Source: Impatiens glandulifera (lineage: Eukaryota; Streptophyta; Magnoliopsida; Ericales; Balsaminaceae). Taken from it: a stretch of DNA of 64,000 bases. Shown here piece after piece: positions 43,823 to 55,130 of the stretch. The notes beneath the pieces are model-generated. The model saw nothing but the letters and a program-made list of their open reading frames with translations. It ran no database searches and was not told the origin of the DNA. Each line of letters opens with the position of its first letter. Positions within the stretch are counted from its first letter, which is position 1. The DNA lies in assembly GCF_907164915.1 (NCBI RefSeq), contig NC_061867.1, forward strand, positions 23,350,308-23,414,307. Direction: 5' to 3'. The position numbers and the translations under genes were made by a program.

Positions 43823-45445
43823 ATGTCGAACATACCCAAAGATGCTAGTGCTACAGCCATTCCAACCTTCTCTCGTGAAAACTACATTGTTTGGAAGAAA
43901 AGAGTTCGTGCTCATCTCTCTTCTATCCATGATAACATGTGGAGTGTTGTCACAGAAGGTCCTATCAAGATTAATAAGGAGAAGGCCGACTGGACTGCTG
44001 ATGAAAAGAGGCAGAACAACCTCAACAACATGGCTCTTGATGTTCTGTACAGATCTCACGATGACAGTATGTTCAACTACATCATCGAATGTGACACTGC
44101 CAAAGAGGTCTGGGACAGACTCACTCAACTGTGTGAGGGCAACGAGCAAACCAAGGAAAACAAGATCATGGTTGCTACTCAACAGTTCGACAGCTTCAAA
44201 ATGTGTCCTGGTGAAACAATGAACGATTTCGACACTAGATTCAGCAAGATCGTCTCCTCTTTGTCCATCTTAGGCAAGACCTATAGCAATCGGGAGCTTG
44301 CTATCAAGGTCATGCGTGCTCTTCCAAGAGAATGGGACATAAAGACTATGGCGATGAGAGAATCCAAAGATCTGAACAAGATCTCTCTCTTTGATCTCTT
44401 CGCTAACCTCAAGACCTATGAGTTCGAGCTAAACTGTAGGATGGAAGAAGATCAACCCTCGTCCATTATTATTGCCAAGGCGTTGGTGACTGCTGAAGAG
44501 CCACCAACTGCTACGGACGTGAAGATGGCAGCTCAGCAGCTGAGCAGTGATGCCATGTCTCTCTTCGTGAAGAAGTTTGGCGACTTCATGAAGAAGAGCA
44601 ACTCTAACTCAAACTTTTCAAATTCTAATGATAATAGAAAATCTAAAGCTAATGTTACTTGTTTTAACCGTGGTATTAAATGTCATTATGCATCGAAATG
44701 CCGGAAGCCAAAGCGTGAAGATGCCAAGGATGATGGAAAAAAGCTGAAGGCTCTTATGGCTGGTGATGGAAAGAATAGAGGAAGCAGGAGTGGCTCGTAC
44801 TTCTCATCCAGTGAAAGTGATGAAGAAGACGTGGCTTGCTTCATGGACAGAGAAGATGAGGAAGGAACTCAGGAAACTGAGGTATTTGATTTCTCTTCCG
44901 AAAGGTTTTCAATGGAACAACTGGTAGCTGCACTAGATGATATGGTCATCGAGTACAGAAAGCTAGAAGAATCTCTAAATGAAACTAAATCTTCATCAGA
45001 TTTAAATGCACCAAATCTGTCTAAAGAGGAAGAGTCACATGTTTTTGAAAAGAAAATTGAAGAGATCACATCTGAAAATGAGATGCTCAAGGAACAGATT
45101 CAAACTCTTTCATCTGAAAACAAAAGGCTTAACTATGTTGTATGTGCAAGGACAAGGTCCGGTGATGCTGTCAAATATTAGATCAACATGTTGAAACCTG
45201 CTGGATCTAGATCCGGATTGAGATTTGAAAGCAATGATCCTAACATGTCCTGCAAAAAGTCAAAGCCAAATGAAAAACTTAAGCCAATAAGTTTTGTCAA
45301 AGGAAGCATGACTGACATAGAATCTGATCCTATTCATGAAGAAGTTGCTTTCAAAAATGAAATAGATTATGTTCCACCAACTGTTAGATGGCTCAAGAAT
45401 AAGCTAGAAAAAGCTAATAAGTCTGTCTGGTATTTTAAAATCTGA
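43823..45445 (+). pseudogene. S2 Gag (copia UBN2-type), interrupted by a stop
   Basis: 452 codons are open from ATG 43823. They contain a copia Gag core: FSRENYIVWKKRVRAHLSSI, MWSVVTEGPIKINKE, TAKEVWDRLTQLCEGNEQTK and MKALPREW-like MRALPREWDIKTMAM. The zinc knuckle should be C-x2-C-x4-H-x4-C; here it reads CFNRGIKCHYASKC, so the second Cys is Arg. A Ser/Glu-rich tail with a coiled coil (EITSENEMLKEQIQTLSSEN) follows. A TAG at 45179-45181 stops the frame, which then continues in phase to 45445 (IDYVPPTVRWLKNKLEKANK). After a shift it runs to about 45650 with KSYALITTQNGKSIRIT and IWIPKGLIDRGPN. The core is well preserved; the knuckle change and stop suggest recent loss. Confidence 0.85.
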
Positions 45446-45649
45446 CTCTAAGTCAAGGAATTTTAAAAGAAAATCTTCTTCAAAAGATAAAGGATCAGTG
45501 GCTAGCAGAAAGTCATCTGCTAAGTCAAAATCTTATGCATTAATCACAACACAAAATGGGAAATCCATTAGAATAACTCAAATATGGATTCCTAAGGGAC
45601 TAATTGATCGAGGACCCAATTAAGTATGGGTACCAAAATATGTAAATAG

Positions 45650-46600
45650 TTTATTTTGTAGGTGATGTAGGAGGATACCAGAAAGGAAGCTAGAAGAGTA
45701 CTCCTCTGAGTACACAGCTTGGAAGATCAACCATGGCACTTGCCATTCTGGAAGAATAAATGTTTTTATCTGTTAAAAATGTTTTTGGTCTTTGGACCAC
45801 AAAAATTGTTTATAAAACTCTAATGTCCATATTAATTATAAGAAGAAAATTTTCTTTGGAATTAAAGATACTCTCTAGACGAATGTCCTTAATCGGTCTA
45901 ACTAGACAAGGGTGTCTAAAAGAAACAGTATGTACTTAGACGTATTTTTGCTCACAATCCATACATCTAAGTCTATATGTTAAGGTGGTATACCTACGCA
46001 ATTAGACGGACACGTCTAATAGACGTTAGACGTTTTTACGTCATGAGTAAAAGGATACTCACGTCTAATGAACACACGTCTAACACATGGTGTTTATGCG
46101 GAATTAGACGTACACGTCTAATAAACATTAGACGGATTTGTTATAAACACGGAATTAGACGTATGCGTCTAATACACTCATCCGTCTAATAGACGCTGTG
46201 TTATATTAGATTTGTGGATAAGAAAAACGTCTAACTATGTGTCGATTAGACTGATCAAGGACAGCTATCTCACGATGAGAGCTATCTAATTTTCCCGCTC
46301 AAAATATCAAACAGTCATTTCTTAATAACATGAAGATACGTGTCTATCAAGTTTAGAGAAAATGACTGATATACCCTCATTTTTAAAGATGATTTCTTGA
46401 AAAAGGACGTCTAACATTTATTAATGAGCCATACCCCTAGAATAGACGGTTATTATGTATCTCCATCTTTCATCTATATAAGGACATTACTGCATGTTTT
46501 TGAAAACTTTCAAACTCTCGAAATCTCTAACAACCCTAGCTTTCTTGCATTTCTCTCACTAAATCTCTCTGAAATATCGTGTCAATTCACATTCTCTCAA
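45650..46600 (+). other. S2 gag-to-second-frame interval, pol deleted
   Basis: Where protease should begin, the sequence breaks off shortly after WVPKYVNSLF. The interval holds no pol domain. At about 45875-46250 it contains another cluster of LTR-type motifs (ATTAGACG, CGTCTAAT, GTTAGACG), and the region before 46600 probably serves as leader of the next frame. It includes TATATAAGG around 46476. Confidence 0.65.
45875..46250 (+). repeat. Internal cluster of the LTR palindrome motif
   Basis: AATTAGACGGACACGTCTAA (46000), GAATTAGACGTACACGTCTA (46100) and similar elements repeat about every 40-60 bp. They are the same motif as in the LTR arrays but with a different spacing and flanks, so this is not a simple LTR copy. 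Confidence 0.75.
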
Positions 46601-46602
46601 AA

Positions 46603-49600
46603 ATGGTGAAGAAAATCACTCTCGGTCACTGTACTCTGCAGGTGGATTTTCCATCGGTGTATTCTTTTGATCAACCGGAGGTGGTGAAGATGTTCTAAAC
46701 CCTAGAATATTCTGGGTTAAGGAAGTATTTGGGCGGACCGTTCATCTTCTATGAAGACGAAGTTCGCGAGTTCTTCAAGACGACAGTTATGGTGGATGAT
46801 TCCATCGTAGCAACTGTCAACGGAAAGGAGATCTCTTTTGACGAAGCAGTTTATGCGGAGTTCTTTGAACTTACGACGGAGGGTCATCTGTTCGACTTGG
46901 TGCTCCCTTCAGAAATCATGGAGGAAATGAAGACCACTTTCTCTACAGACGGCTCTAAGATCCATGTGAATGGATACAAGAAGGTATTCAAACCCCACTT
47001 CATTCTTCTAAATGACGTGGTGGCGAAGGCGTTGCAAGGGAAGGTTGGCTCCTTCAATCTCTATAGTCAAGACCGTTTTGACTATATGTGTGCCATTTCT
47101 AAAGGGATCCAGGTAAACTAGGCTCATACCGTGTTTCAGAATCTGTGTTACTCTATCAGCCAGACGAACAAGGAGAGTATCACGTATGCGGCTAAACTGA
47201 GTCACCTGTTGAAGTACTTGGGGGTTCCCGTTGGTGAACCGGCGCAGATCAACTCTCCAAGAGTTTTTACTGCTTTTACGGTGGCTAGCACGCTGACGAG
47301 GTTGAAGAGCAACCTAGAGTCTGCATCTGGTGCTTCTAGTTACCGGACCGGTGGAAAGCCTTCCACTCGATCAAAGCCCTCTGCTTCTTTTTTGTCAACA
47401 GGGGCAAAGAGAACCAAAACTGTGAACGAATCGGATGCCAGTTCCTCCTGCATGAAAAGTCCAAACCAGAAGGACTCCGAATCTGTTGATTCAAGGGTAA
47501 AGCAAGGTCCAGGCGTATTTGCTGCAACCCCAATGACATCGTTATCTACTTCCTCAACCTATTTGAGGAAAACTTCGAGGTCCTATGACTCAAAGGAGAA
47601 TAAGACAAAGGTGCCCCGCGTGTCTAAATCTGCTAAGGTAAAGTCTTCTAAATCTTTAGTTGTTGTGCCAAAATTTGATGTTCCCGTAGTGGAACAGCTG
47701 AATCTGTTTTCTCTCCTTTGAGAGAATCTGCTGAAGGGCCTGATGATGAGTCAGCCGGTCCAAATGATGAAACTGTTGACAGGGCTGAGTCTCCTGTTAT
47801 GCAATCTGATCGTGTAGCTGCCGGTGCTACAGAGTCGTCGCAACCAGAACAAGGTGCTGTTCATACCCTTGTTGCTGGTGAACCCAATATTCCTGCTCCC
47901 AAAGATTCCTTAGTGGTCGGAAAGATTGTTTGTAAAGAGCTTCCTGCTGAGTTCTGCTTGAAACCTCAATCTGCCTTTGAACTGTTGCGGTCCAAAAAAG
48001 GGACAAAAGAAATTGTGATTGGTGAACCTAGACTAGCTCCAAAACCCGTAGAGGTTATTGGAAATGGAAAATCCATTGCAACTCAAGCTCCTGAGAAGGT
48101 ATCTGAAGCAAGAGACATCGTTGACCTTATTTTGGATCAAGTGAAAGTCCTTTCTGCTGAAAAGTTGGAAATCTATGATTCCTGGTCCATGGAGAGGCTG
48201 TCCTCCAAGTACAACGACTCTCTGTCTAACGCTTCCATAACAAAAGAATGGAAGAAGATGGTGGCAAACGAAAAGAAAGTCTTGAAATGGGCTAGAACTT
48301 CTGATGTGAGTGATTCTCTGAATAAAAGAGAACTGGTGGAAGCCTGTATTCTTGGAAAAGCTCTCTTTCCAATATATGAAGCTAGGAAAGCTAACTTCAA
48401 CTCTGATGCAAAAGGAGCTGATGTTGAAGCAAAAGTGTTGAAAAAGTTGAATGATATCCTGGAAAGCTATGTCTCTACTGCTTCTAGATACATTCATGGC
48501 GCCGATTTCTCTGGCGCAGAACCCCTCAACGAAGAAGAAGCTATGGACATTCAAGATGTTGAGAATGATGAGCTAGATGCTGCTCTCCTGATCGAATTTG
48601 GGAATCTCTCTGTCGAAGAGAGACGCATTCTAGATCATCCTGTCCAAGGACTTCCGAATGAAGAAGAAGGAGATGTGAATGTTCAAGAGCCTGAACAAGC
48701 TCTTGAGACAAATTATGAAGAAATCATCATAGAAGATGTAACTGAGGAGGCTTTGAAAGCTCCCATTGAAGAAGAAGTGATTTTAACCCCTGCTGCGACA
48801 GAGGTTGTTCAAGAAAAACTGGCTGAGGTCATTAAGCCAGAGACTGCAAGAACTGAGGGGGAACCCTCAAAAGAGAAAGAAAATGAAGAAGAAAGTTCCT
48901 CATCTGAGGAGGAACAGGAATAGAAACCAACGTTTGTGAAGCCCCGCTTATTTCCCGATGGTGTTGTGGGAAGTGTTCACGAAAACATTTACATTCCCCG
49001 TCACTACTCTGGAAACTTGCTTTAAAGATTTGAAAGAGCGGAAAAAGAAATTGAAGAAGAGGCACGAGAAAAAGCTGATAAGGATGCTGAAATAAATCAG
49101 CCGGAGCAATCCTTGCAGGTTCATACAAACTTTGAGCCTATTCAAAGTATGGCAGCAGAGTTTGAAGAAGTGTCGTCTCACGAAGAGTCATCTGCTGGAG
49201 GAAACAAAGTGCTAAGATCTATGAAGTCAATTATCTCCTTAATTCTGAAGACTATGTGTCAGCCAATGAACTCCAAGGAAGAAGAAAGAGCGAATTTTGG
49301 CAATATCTTCAAGATCCTCACTGATCTGGATAAATCCTTGAAAAAGAACATTTATGAGACCCACATTGCTAATGTAAATTTTTCAAAGTTTGAAAAGGAT
49401 CTCTTCAGCCGTCAAAGTGAGTTTTTTGACATTAAGAGGCATATCAATGATGAACGCCACAATGAAACAATGGAGGAATTGTCTGGTGAAGAATCAAATG
49501 GTAGAAATGCAGGGCTGCATGAGAAGGAACGACAATGAACGACAGGAATTTTCTGACACCATTGCTAGGAAGTTTCAAGAAAAGAAGGATGCAAGGGGCA

Positions 49601-49944
49601 ATGCTGAAGGTGCTCAACCTCGACCAATTCAAGGTGAGTCAAGCAGAAGGAATGATGGTGTGTCAACCGGGACAAGATCCAGGCGAGCTTCAAATTCTGA
49701 TGACAATCCTAGGCCAACCAAGAGAGGTGGTGGTCGAAGCGGTGCTGAGCGTGGAGGAAGAAGTGGTGGTGGCCGAAGTAGGCTATCAAATGTTGATCAA
49801 GGTGGACATGCCAGTGCTGGTGAACGTGGAGGAAGATCAGGTGCAGGCGGTCGTGGTGGACGCGGCTATCCTCATTTCATGAACATGCTTCCCGGGCAAG
49901 AGATGAGTCCAACCAATCCTCAAGTTAAAAGGGAAGAACAATGA
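46603..49944 (+). pseudogene. S2 long second frame: plant-transposon-protein domain plus acidic and RGG-rich tail
   Basis: One degenerate frame of about 1,110 codons starts at ATG 46603. Stops lie at 46696 and 47119, where GVKVNWG-type sequence of relatives suggests Trp changed to stop. Others lie at 48921 and about 49021, with frame changes near 47715 and 49530. Residues 1-200 (PEVVKMF, EVREFFKTTVMVDDSIVATV, FELTTEGHLFDL, VVAKALQGKVGSFN) resemble the putative plant transposon protein domain found in dicot retroelement-derived proteins. Then come a Ser/Thr-rich part, an alpha-helical part (SMERLSSKYNDSLSNASITK), an acidic part (EESSSSEEEQE) and a C-terminal Gly-Arg region (RGGGRSGAERGGRSGGGRSR). 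It sits 3' of where pol should be, like the extra envelope-position frame of SIRE elements. No signal peptide or membrane segment is evident. Function is unknown. Confidence 0.7.
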
Positions 49945-50105
49945 TCTCTCTTCTTTTACTCTACTTAACTTTATTGAACATGGTTTCTTGATGGTTTTCG
50001 AATACTGGTTTTCTGGATGAATTATGTAAGTGAACAAAGTGTTTGTTTGTTTGTATGATGAATGCATGCTTTGATATATGTATGCAGGTCTACAATTTCT
50101 TCATC

Positions 50106-50118
50106 AAAAAGGGGGAAA
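50106..50118 (+). promoter_or_regulatory. S2 polypurine tract
   Basis: AAAAAGGGGGAAA lies directly before TGTTGGG of the 3' LTR at 50120. Confidence 0.9.
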
Positions 50119-50119
50119 T

Positions 50120-52331
50120 TGTTGGGTCAAATTATTTTGACTAAGTGTTGAAATAATTTACCCTCTGATATTTTGATGATGAAATAACTTATGAGTTTCG
50201 ATATAGGTGTGTTAAGACAATACGTTATTAGACTTGGATCTAATGAGGATCATTAGATCGATTTTGACTTTCATTCGCATAAAATTAGACGCATAGTCTA
50301 ACTCATCGGAGTTAGACGTGTAAGTCTAATAGATGTGTAAAGAATTAGACGGATGGTCTAATGAATACACGGAATTAGACGTACAGTCTAACTCATCGGA
50401 GTTAGACGTGTAAGTCTAATAGATGTGTAAAGAATTAGACGGATGGTCTAATGAATACACGGAATTAGACGTGAGTCTAATAGAATTAGACGTACAGTCT
50501 AACTCAATGGAGTTAGACGTGTAGTCTAATAGATGTAAAGAATTAGACGGATGGTCTAATGAATACACGGAATTAGACATAAGTCTAATAGAATTAGACG
50601 TAAAGTCTAACTCATCGGAGTTAGATGTGTAGTCTAATAGATGTAAAGAATTAGACGGATGGTCTAATGAATACACGGAATTAGACGTAAGTCTAATAGA
50701 ATTAGACATACAGTCTAACATATTCGGAATTAGACGTACAGTCTAACTCATCGTAGTTAGACGTGTAGTCTAATATATTTGTAATTAGACGGGCAGTCTA
50801 ATTGATATGAAAGTTAGACGTGAGTCTAACTCCTTCGAACAAGTCTGAGGTAGAACCGGAATTAGACGTGCAGTCTAACTCAGTGGAGTTAGACGTGCCA
50901 GTCTAATGGTTATTGAATAATTAGACGGGTAGTCTAATTTGTGAAAGTTAGACGTGCGTCTAACTCATTCAGACAAGTATGAGGTAGAACCGGAATTAGA
51001 CGTGCAGTCTAACTCAGTGAAGTTAGACGTGCCGGTCTAATGGTTATTGAATAATTAGACGGGTAGTCTAATTAGTGAAACTTAGACATGCGTCTAACTC
51101 CTTCAGACAAATCTGAGGTAGAACCGGAATTAGACGTGCAGTCTAACTCAGTGGAGTTAGACGTGCCGGTGTAATGGTTATTGAATAATTAGACGGGTAG
51201 TCTAATTAGTGAAAGTTAAATGTGCGTCTAACTCCTTCAGACAAGTCTGAGGTAGAACCGGAATTAGACGTGTAGTCTAACTCAGTGGAGTTAGATGTTC
51301 CCGTCTAATGGTTATTGTAATTAGACGCAAGTCTAATCCTATTAGAGCAAGCGGTCTAATAGACGATTTTCATTAGAAGAAGATGACCTATTTCATTAGA
51401 CTGATTTTCACAATCCGTTTAACTGAAATACGTCTAATGCTCAGTTAAAGCAGTACGCTTGAATCTAGCATTTCTCCTACCCACGTGCTATAGCTGTACC
51501 CTACTTCTGATTTACTTTCTTATGAAGATTAGTACAACAGCTATATGCATCCAATCAAGGAATGCCACGTAAGAGAATATTCCTCACATTACCCATTTTG
51601 CAGGTACATCCCTGATGGAATATTCAGCGCACTACCAGTTCTGTACGGCCACGATCCTTGTGCTCAGAACCTGCTGTGTACAATGGAGGCTTTCCAATGG
51701 AAGAGTTCCACGTATCATTCTTGAAGTTTCGACCGTTAGCTCCTACTCAGTATTTAACCAATCCTAAAGACAACGGACAAAGCACCAGATCTTACCTTGA
51801 ACCTTTGTCTTACACGAACGAACAAGCATTCTGATTTTGTAGAGAGAGAAACTACTAAATCATCCTGCTTACTGAACTTATTCTGTGAAGCTTCTTTCTG
51901 ATTGTATTGTGTGTGAATCGAGAGAGAGAGCTAGAATCAAAGCACCTTTATCTGAGTGATATTCTTCATGTTGTAATTGAACAGAAAGTGTTCTGTTCAA
52001 TAGTGAGTTAAATGTGCATAAACTGTATTTGATTCTTATCATATTATAGTGAATCCTTCCGGTGGTTGGAAGAAGGGGTGATGTAGGAGAGTTTCTCCGA
52101 ACATCCATAAACAAACTGTTGTGTTCTTCATTTCTGTCATCTTTTCATATTTCATCTTGTACTTCAAACCCAAGTAAATAATTCCGCCTTGAATCCGTTT
52201 CAAGTGTTTACACAAGTTTGCGTAGAATAGAAAGAGATATTAATCCCTAACAGGATTTCTATCAAACCGTTTTTCATAAGCTTTCATCCTTAGTCAGACC
52301 CCCGTCTCTATCAATAAAGCCGATCCTATCA
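50120..52331 (+). repeat. S2 3' LTR
   Basis: This 2212-bp partner of 41497-43777 has the same three-part layout and a slightly shorter palindrome array (50285-51350). The shared 48-bp block is at about 52067-52114. It ends GATCCTATCA, followed by the integrase of C2. Confidence 0.9.
50285..51350 (+). repeat. Palindrome array in the S2 3' LTR
   Basis: This has the same ATTAGACG/CGTCTAAT palindromes as the 5' LTR, but with a different number of small units. TCTGAGGTAGAACCGG marks the higher-order units from about 50845 to 51260. Copy-number change between sister LTRs points to slippage or gene conversion after insertion. Confidence 0.85.
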
Positions 52332-52570
52332 AAAAAACATAACCCATGTGAATCGTGAAAAATCATTAATAATGACTAAGGTGAATATCATTCCTCCCAA
52401 GCTCTTTACAGGAATTGGACCGAAAAGATCCATATGTAAAAGTTCCAAGCACCCGTTGGACTGGGATTTGCCTTTATTTTTGAACGATAATTTTCTCTAC
52501 TTGCCTAACTGGCAAGAAGGACAAACCTTGTCATTTAAAAATTTCAAATTAAGTAAGCCAAATACCAAAT
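52332..52570 (-). pseudogene. Copia integrase N-terminal part (C2), first copy
   Basis: On the minus strand the frame reads KVCPSCQLGKQRKLSFK, GCLELLHMDLFGPIPVKSLG, FTLVIINDFSRFTWVMF. The CPSC zinc ligands and the first catalytic Asp (HMDLFGP) are intact, better than in C1. It is nearly identical to 54892-55130; only about two substitutions are seen (near 52411 and 52469). It is cut on the left by S2 and on the right by the LTR at 52571. Confidence 0.85.
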
Positions 52571-54891
52571 TGTTGGGTTAAATTATTTTGACTAAGTGTT
52601 GAAATAATTTACCCACTGATATTTTGATGATGAAATAATTTATGAGTTTTGATACACGTGTATTAAGACAACATGTTATCAGACTTGGATCTAATGAGGG
52701 CCATTAGACCGATCTTGATTTTCATTCGCATAAAATTAGATGCAGGTCTAATGGAATTAGAGGCACAGTCTAACTCAACGGAGTTAGATGGGCAGTCTAA
52801 TAGACATATGAATTAGACGTGAGTCTAATAGAATTTGACGTACATTCTATCTCATCGGAGTTAGACGTGTAAGTCTAATAGATGTGTAAAAATTAGACGG
52901 GTAGTCTAATGATTACACGGAATTAGACATACAGTCTAACTCATCGGAGTTAGACGTGTAAGTCTAATAGACGTAAAGAATTAGATGGATGGTCTAATGA
53001 ATACGCAAAATTAGACGTGAATCTAATAGAATTAGATGTACAGTCTAACTCATCGTAGTTAGACGTGTAAGTCTAATAGTTATTATAATTAGACGGGTTG
53101 TCTAATTAGTGAAAGTTAGACGTGAGTCTAACTCCTTCAGACAAGTTTGAGGTAGAACCGGAATTAGACGGGGCAGTCTAACTCAGTGGAGTTAGACGTG
53201 CCGGTCTAATGGTTATTTTAATTTGACGAGTTGTCTAATTAGTGAAAGTTAGACGTGAGTCTAACTCTTTCAGACAAGTCTGAGGTAGAACCAGAATTAG
53301 ACGGGGCAGTCTAACTCAGTGGAGTTAGACGTGCCAGTCTAATGGTTATTTTAATTAGACGGGTTGTATAATTAGTGAAAGTTAGACGTGAGTCTAACTC
53401 CTTCAGACAAGTCTGAGGTAGAACCGGAATTAGACGGGGCAGTTTAACTCAGTGGAGTTAGACGTGCCGGTCTAATTGTTATTTTAATTAGATGGGTTGT
53501 CTAATTAGTGAATGTTAGACGTGAGTCTAACTCCTTCAGAAAAGTCTGAGGTAGAACCAGAATTAGACGGGGTAGTCTAACTCAGTGGAGTTAGACGTGC
53601 CGGTCTAATGGTTATTTTAACTTGACGGGTTGTCTATTTAGTGAAAGTTATACGTGAGTCTTACTCCTTCAAACAAGTCTGAGATAGAACCGGAATTAAA
53701 CAGGGCATTCTAACTCAGTGGAGTTAGACGTGCCGGTCTAATGGTTATTTTAATTATACGGGTTGTCTAATTAGTGAAAGTTAGACGTGAGTCTAACTCT
53801 TTCAGACTAGTCTGAGGTAGAACCGGAATTAGACGTGTAGTCTAACTCAGTGGAGTTAGACGTACCCATCTAATGGTTATGTAAATTAGACGCGAGTCTA
53901 ATTATTTTAGACCAGGCGGTCTAATAGACGCTTTTCATTAGAAGGAGTTGACTTATTTCATTAGACTAATTTTTCCAAATCCGTCTAACTGAAATACGTC
54001 TAATGCTCTGTTCAAGCAGTACGCTTGAATCTAGCATTTCTCCTACCCACGTGCTATAGTTGTACCCTACTTCTGCTTCACTTTCCTGTGAAGATTAGTA
54101 CAACATCTATATGCATCCAATAAAGGAATGCCACGAAAGAGAATTTTCCTCACATTACCCGTTTTGCAGGTACATCTCTGATGGAATATTCGGCGCACTA
54201 CCAGTTCTGTACGGCCACGATCCTTGTGCTTAGAACCTGTTGTGTACAATGGAGGCTTTCCAATGGAAGAACGCCATCTATCATTCTTGAAGATTCGACC
54301 GTTAGCTCCTGCTTAGTATTTAATCAATCCATAGAGCAATGGACGAAGCACCGGATTTTGCCTTAACCAATCTTACGAACAAGCATTCTGATTTTACAGA
54401 GAGAGACTACTCAATCACTTTGCTTACTAAAGTTATTTTGTGAAGCTTCTTTCTAATTGTACTGTGTGTGAATCGAGAGAGAGAGCTAGAATCAAAACAC
54501 CATTAGCTGAGTGATATTCTTCATCTTCTTGTAATTGAACAGAAAGTGTTCTGTTCAATAGTGAGCTTAGTGTGTGTGTAAACTGTATTTGATTCTTATC
54601 ATATTATAGTGAATCCTTCCGGTGGTTGGAAGAAGGGGTGATGTAGGAGAGTTTCTCTGAACATCCATAAACAAACTGTTGTGTTCTTCATTTCTGTCAT
54701 CTTTTCATATTTCATCTTGTACTTCAAACCCAAGTAAATAATTCCGCCTTGAATTCGTTTCAAGTGTTTACACAAGTTTGCGTAGAATAGAATGAGATAT
54801 TAATCCCTAACAGGATTTCTATCAAACCGTTTTTCATAAGCTTTCATCCTTAGTCAGACCCCCGTCTCTATCAATAAAGCCGATCCTATCA
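52571..54891 (+). repeat. L3: mosaic S2-type LTR
   Basis: This 2321-bp LTR runs TGTTGGGTTA...CCTATCA. Up to about 54578 it follows the LTR at 55131-57448, with six 133-bp palindrome units. From about 54596 it follows the 3' LTR of S2 (TATCATATTATAG, GTACTTCAAACCC, AGACCCCCGTCTC). The switch lies in the common tract TAAACTGTATTTGATTCT. It is preceded by CAAAT (52566-52570) and followed by the duplicated integrase piece. Confidence 0.9.
53080..53885 (+). repeat. Six 133-bp palindrome units in L3
   Basis: GAGGTAGAACCGG-like landmarks at about 53149, 53282, 53415, 53548, 53681 and 53814 give an exact 133-bp period. Each unit has three TTAGACG..GTCTAA palindromes. The array at 55640-56445 in L4 has the same six-unit layout. 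Confidence 0.9.
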
Positions 54892-55130
54892 AAAAAACAT
54901 AACCCATGTGAATCGTGAAAAATCATTAATAATGACTAAGGTGAATATCATTCCTCCCAAGCTCTTTACAAGAATTGGACCGAAAAGATCCATATGTAAA
55001 AGTTCCAAGCACCCGTTGGACTGGGATTTCCCTTTATTTTTGAACGATAATTTTCTCTACTTGCCTAACTGGCAAGAAGGACAAACCTTGTCATTTAAAA
55101 ATTTCAAATTAAGTAAGCCAAATACCAAAT
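54892..55130 (-). pseudogene. Copia integrase N-terminal part (C2), duplicated copy
   Basis: This is a second, nearly identical copy of 52332-52570 with the same minus-strand frame (LELLHMDLFGPI, FTLVIINDFSRFTW). Its right edge CAAAT (55126-55130) is the target duplication of the LTR at 55131-57448, so this copy keeps the original junction. The other copy arose with L3. Confidence 0.85.

Larger units (their letters stand above)
41497..52331 (+). mobile_element. S2: long non-autonomous SIRE-like element with palindrome-rich LTRs and no pol
   Basis: This element of about 10.8 kb is inserted in the integrase of C2. The 5' LTR is 41497-43777 (2281 bp) and the 3' LTR 50120-52331 (2212 bp), both TGTTGGGTCAAATT...GATCCTATCA. 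The PBS is at 43780-43791 and the purine tract at 50106-50118. Flanks are CAAAA (41492-41496) and AAAAA (52332-52336), a target duplication with one mismatch. The 6.3-kb interior has gag, a short palindrome tract and a very long degenerate second frame, but no protease, integrase, RT or RNase H. Confidence 0.9.

Noticed and set aside
46603..49944. Retroviral-type envelope gene
   Set aside because: The position fits, but no signal peptide, transmembrane segment or cysteine pattern is visible, so I describe it only as an unassigned second frame.
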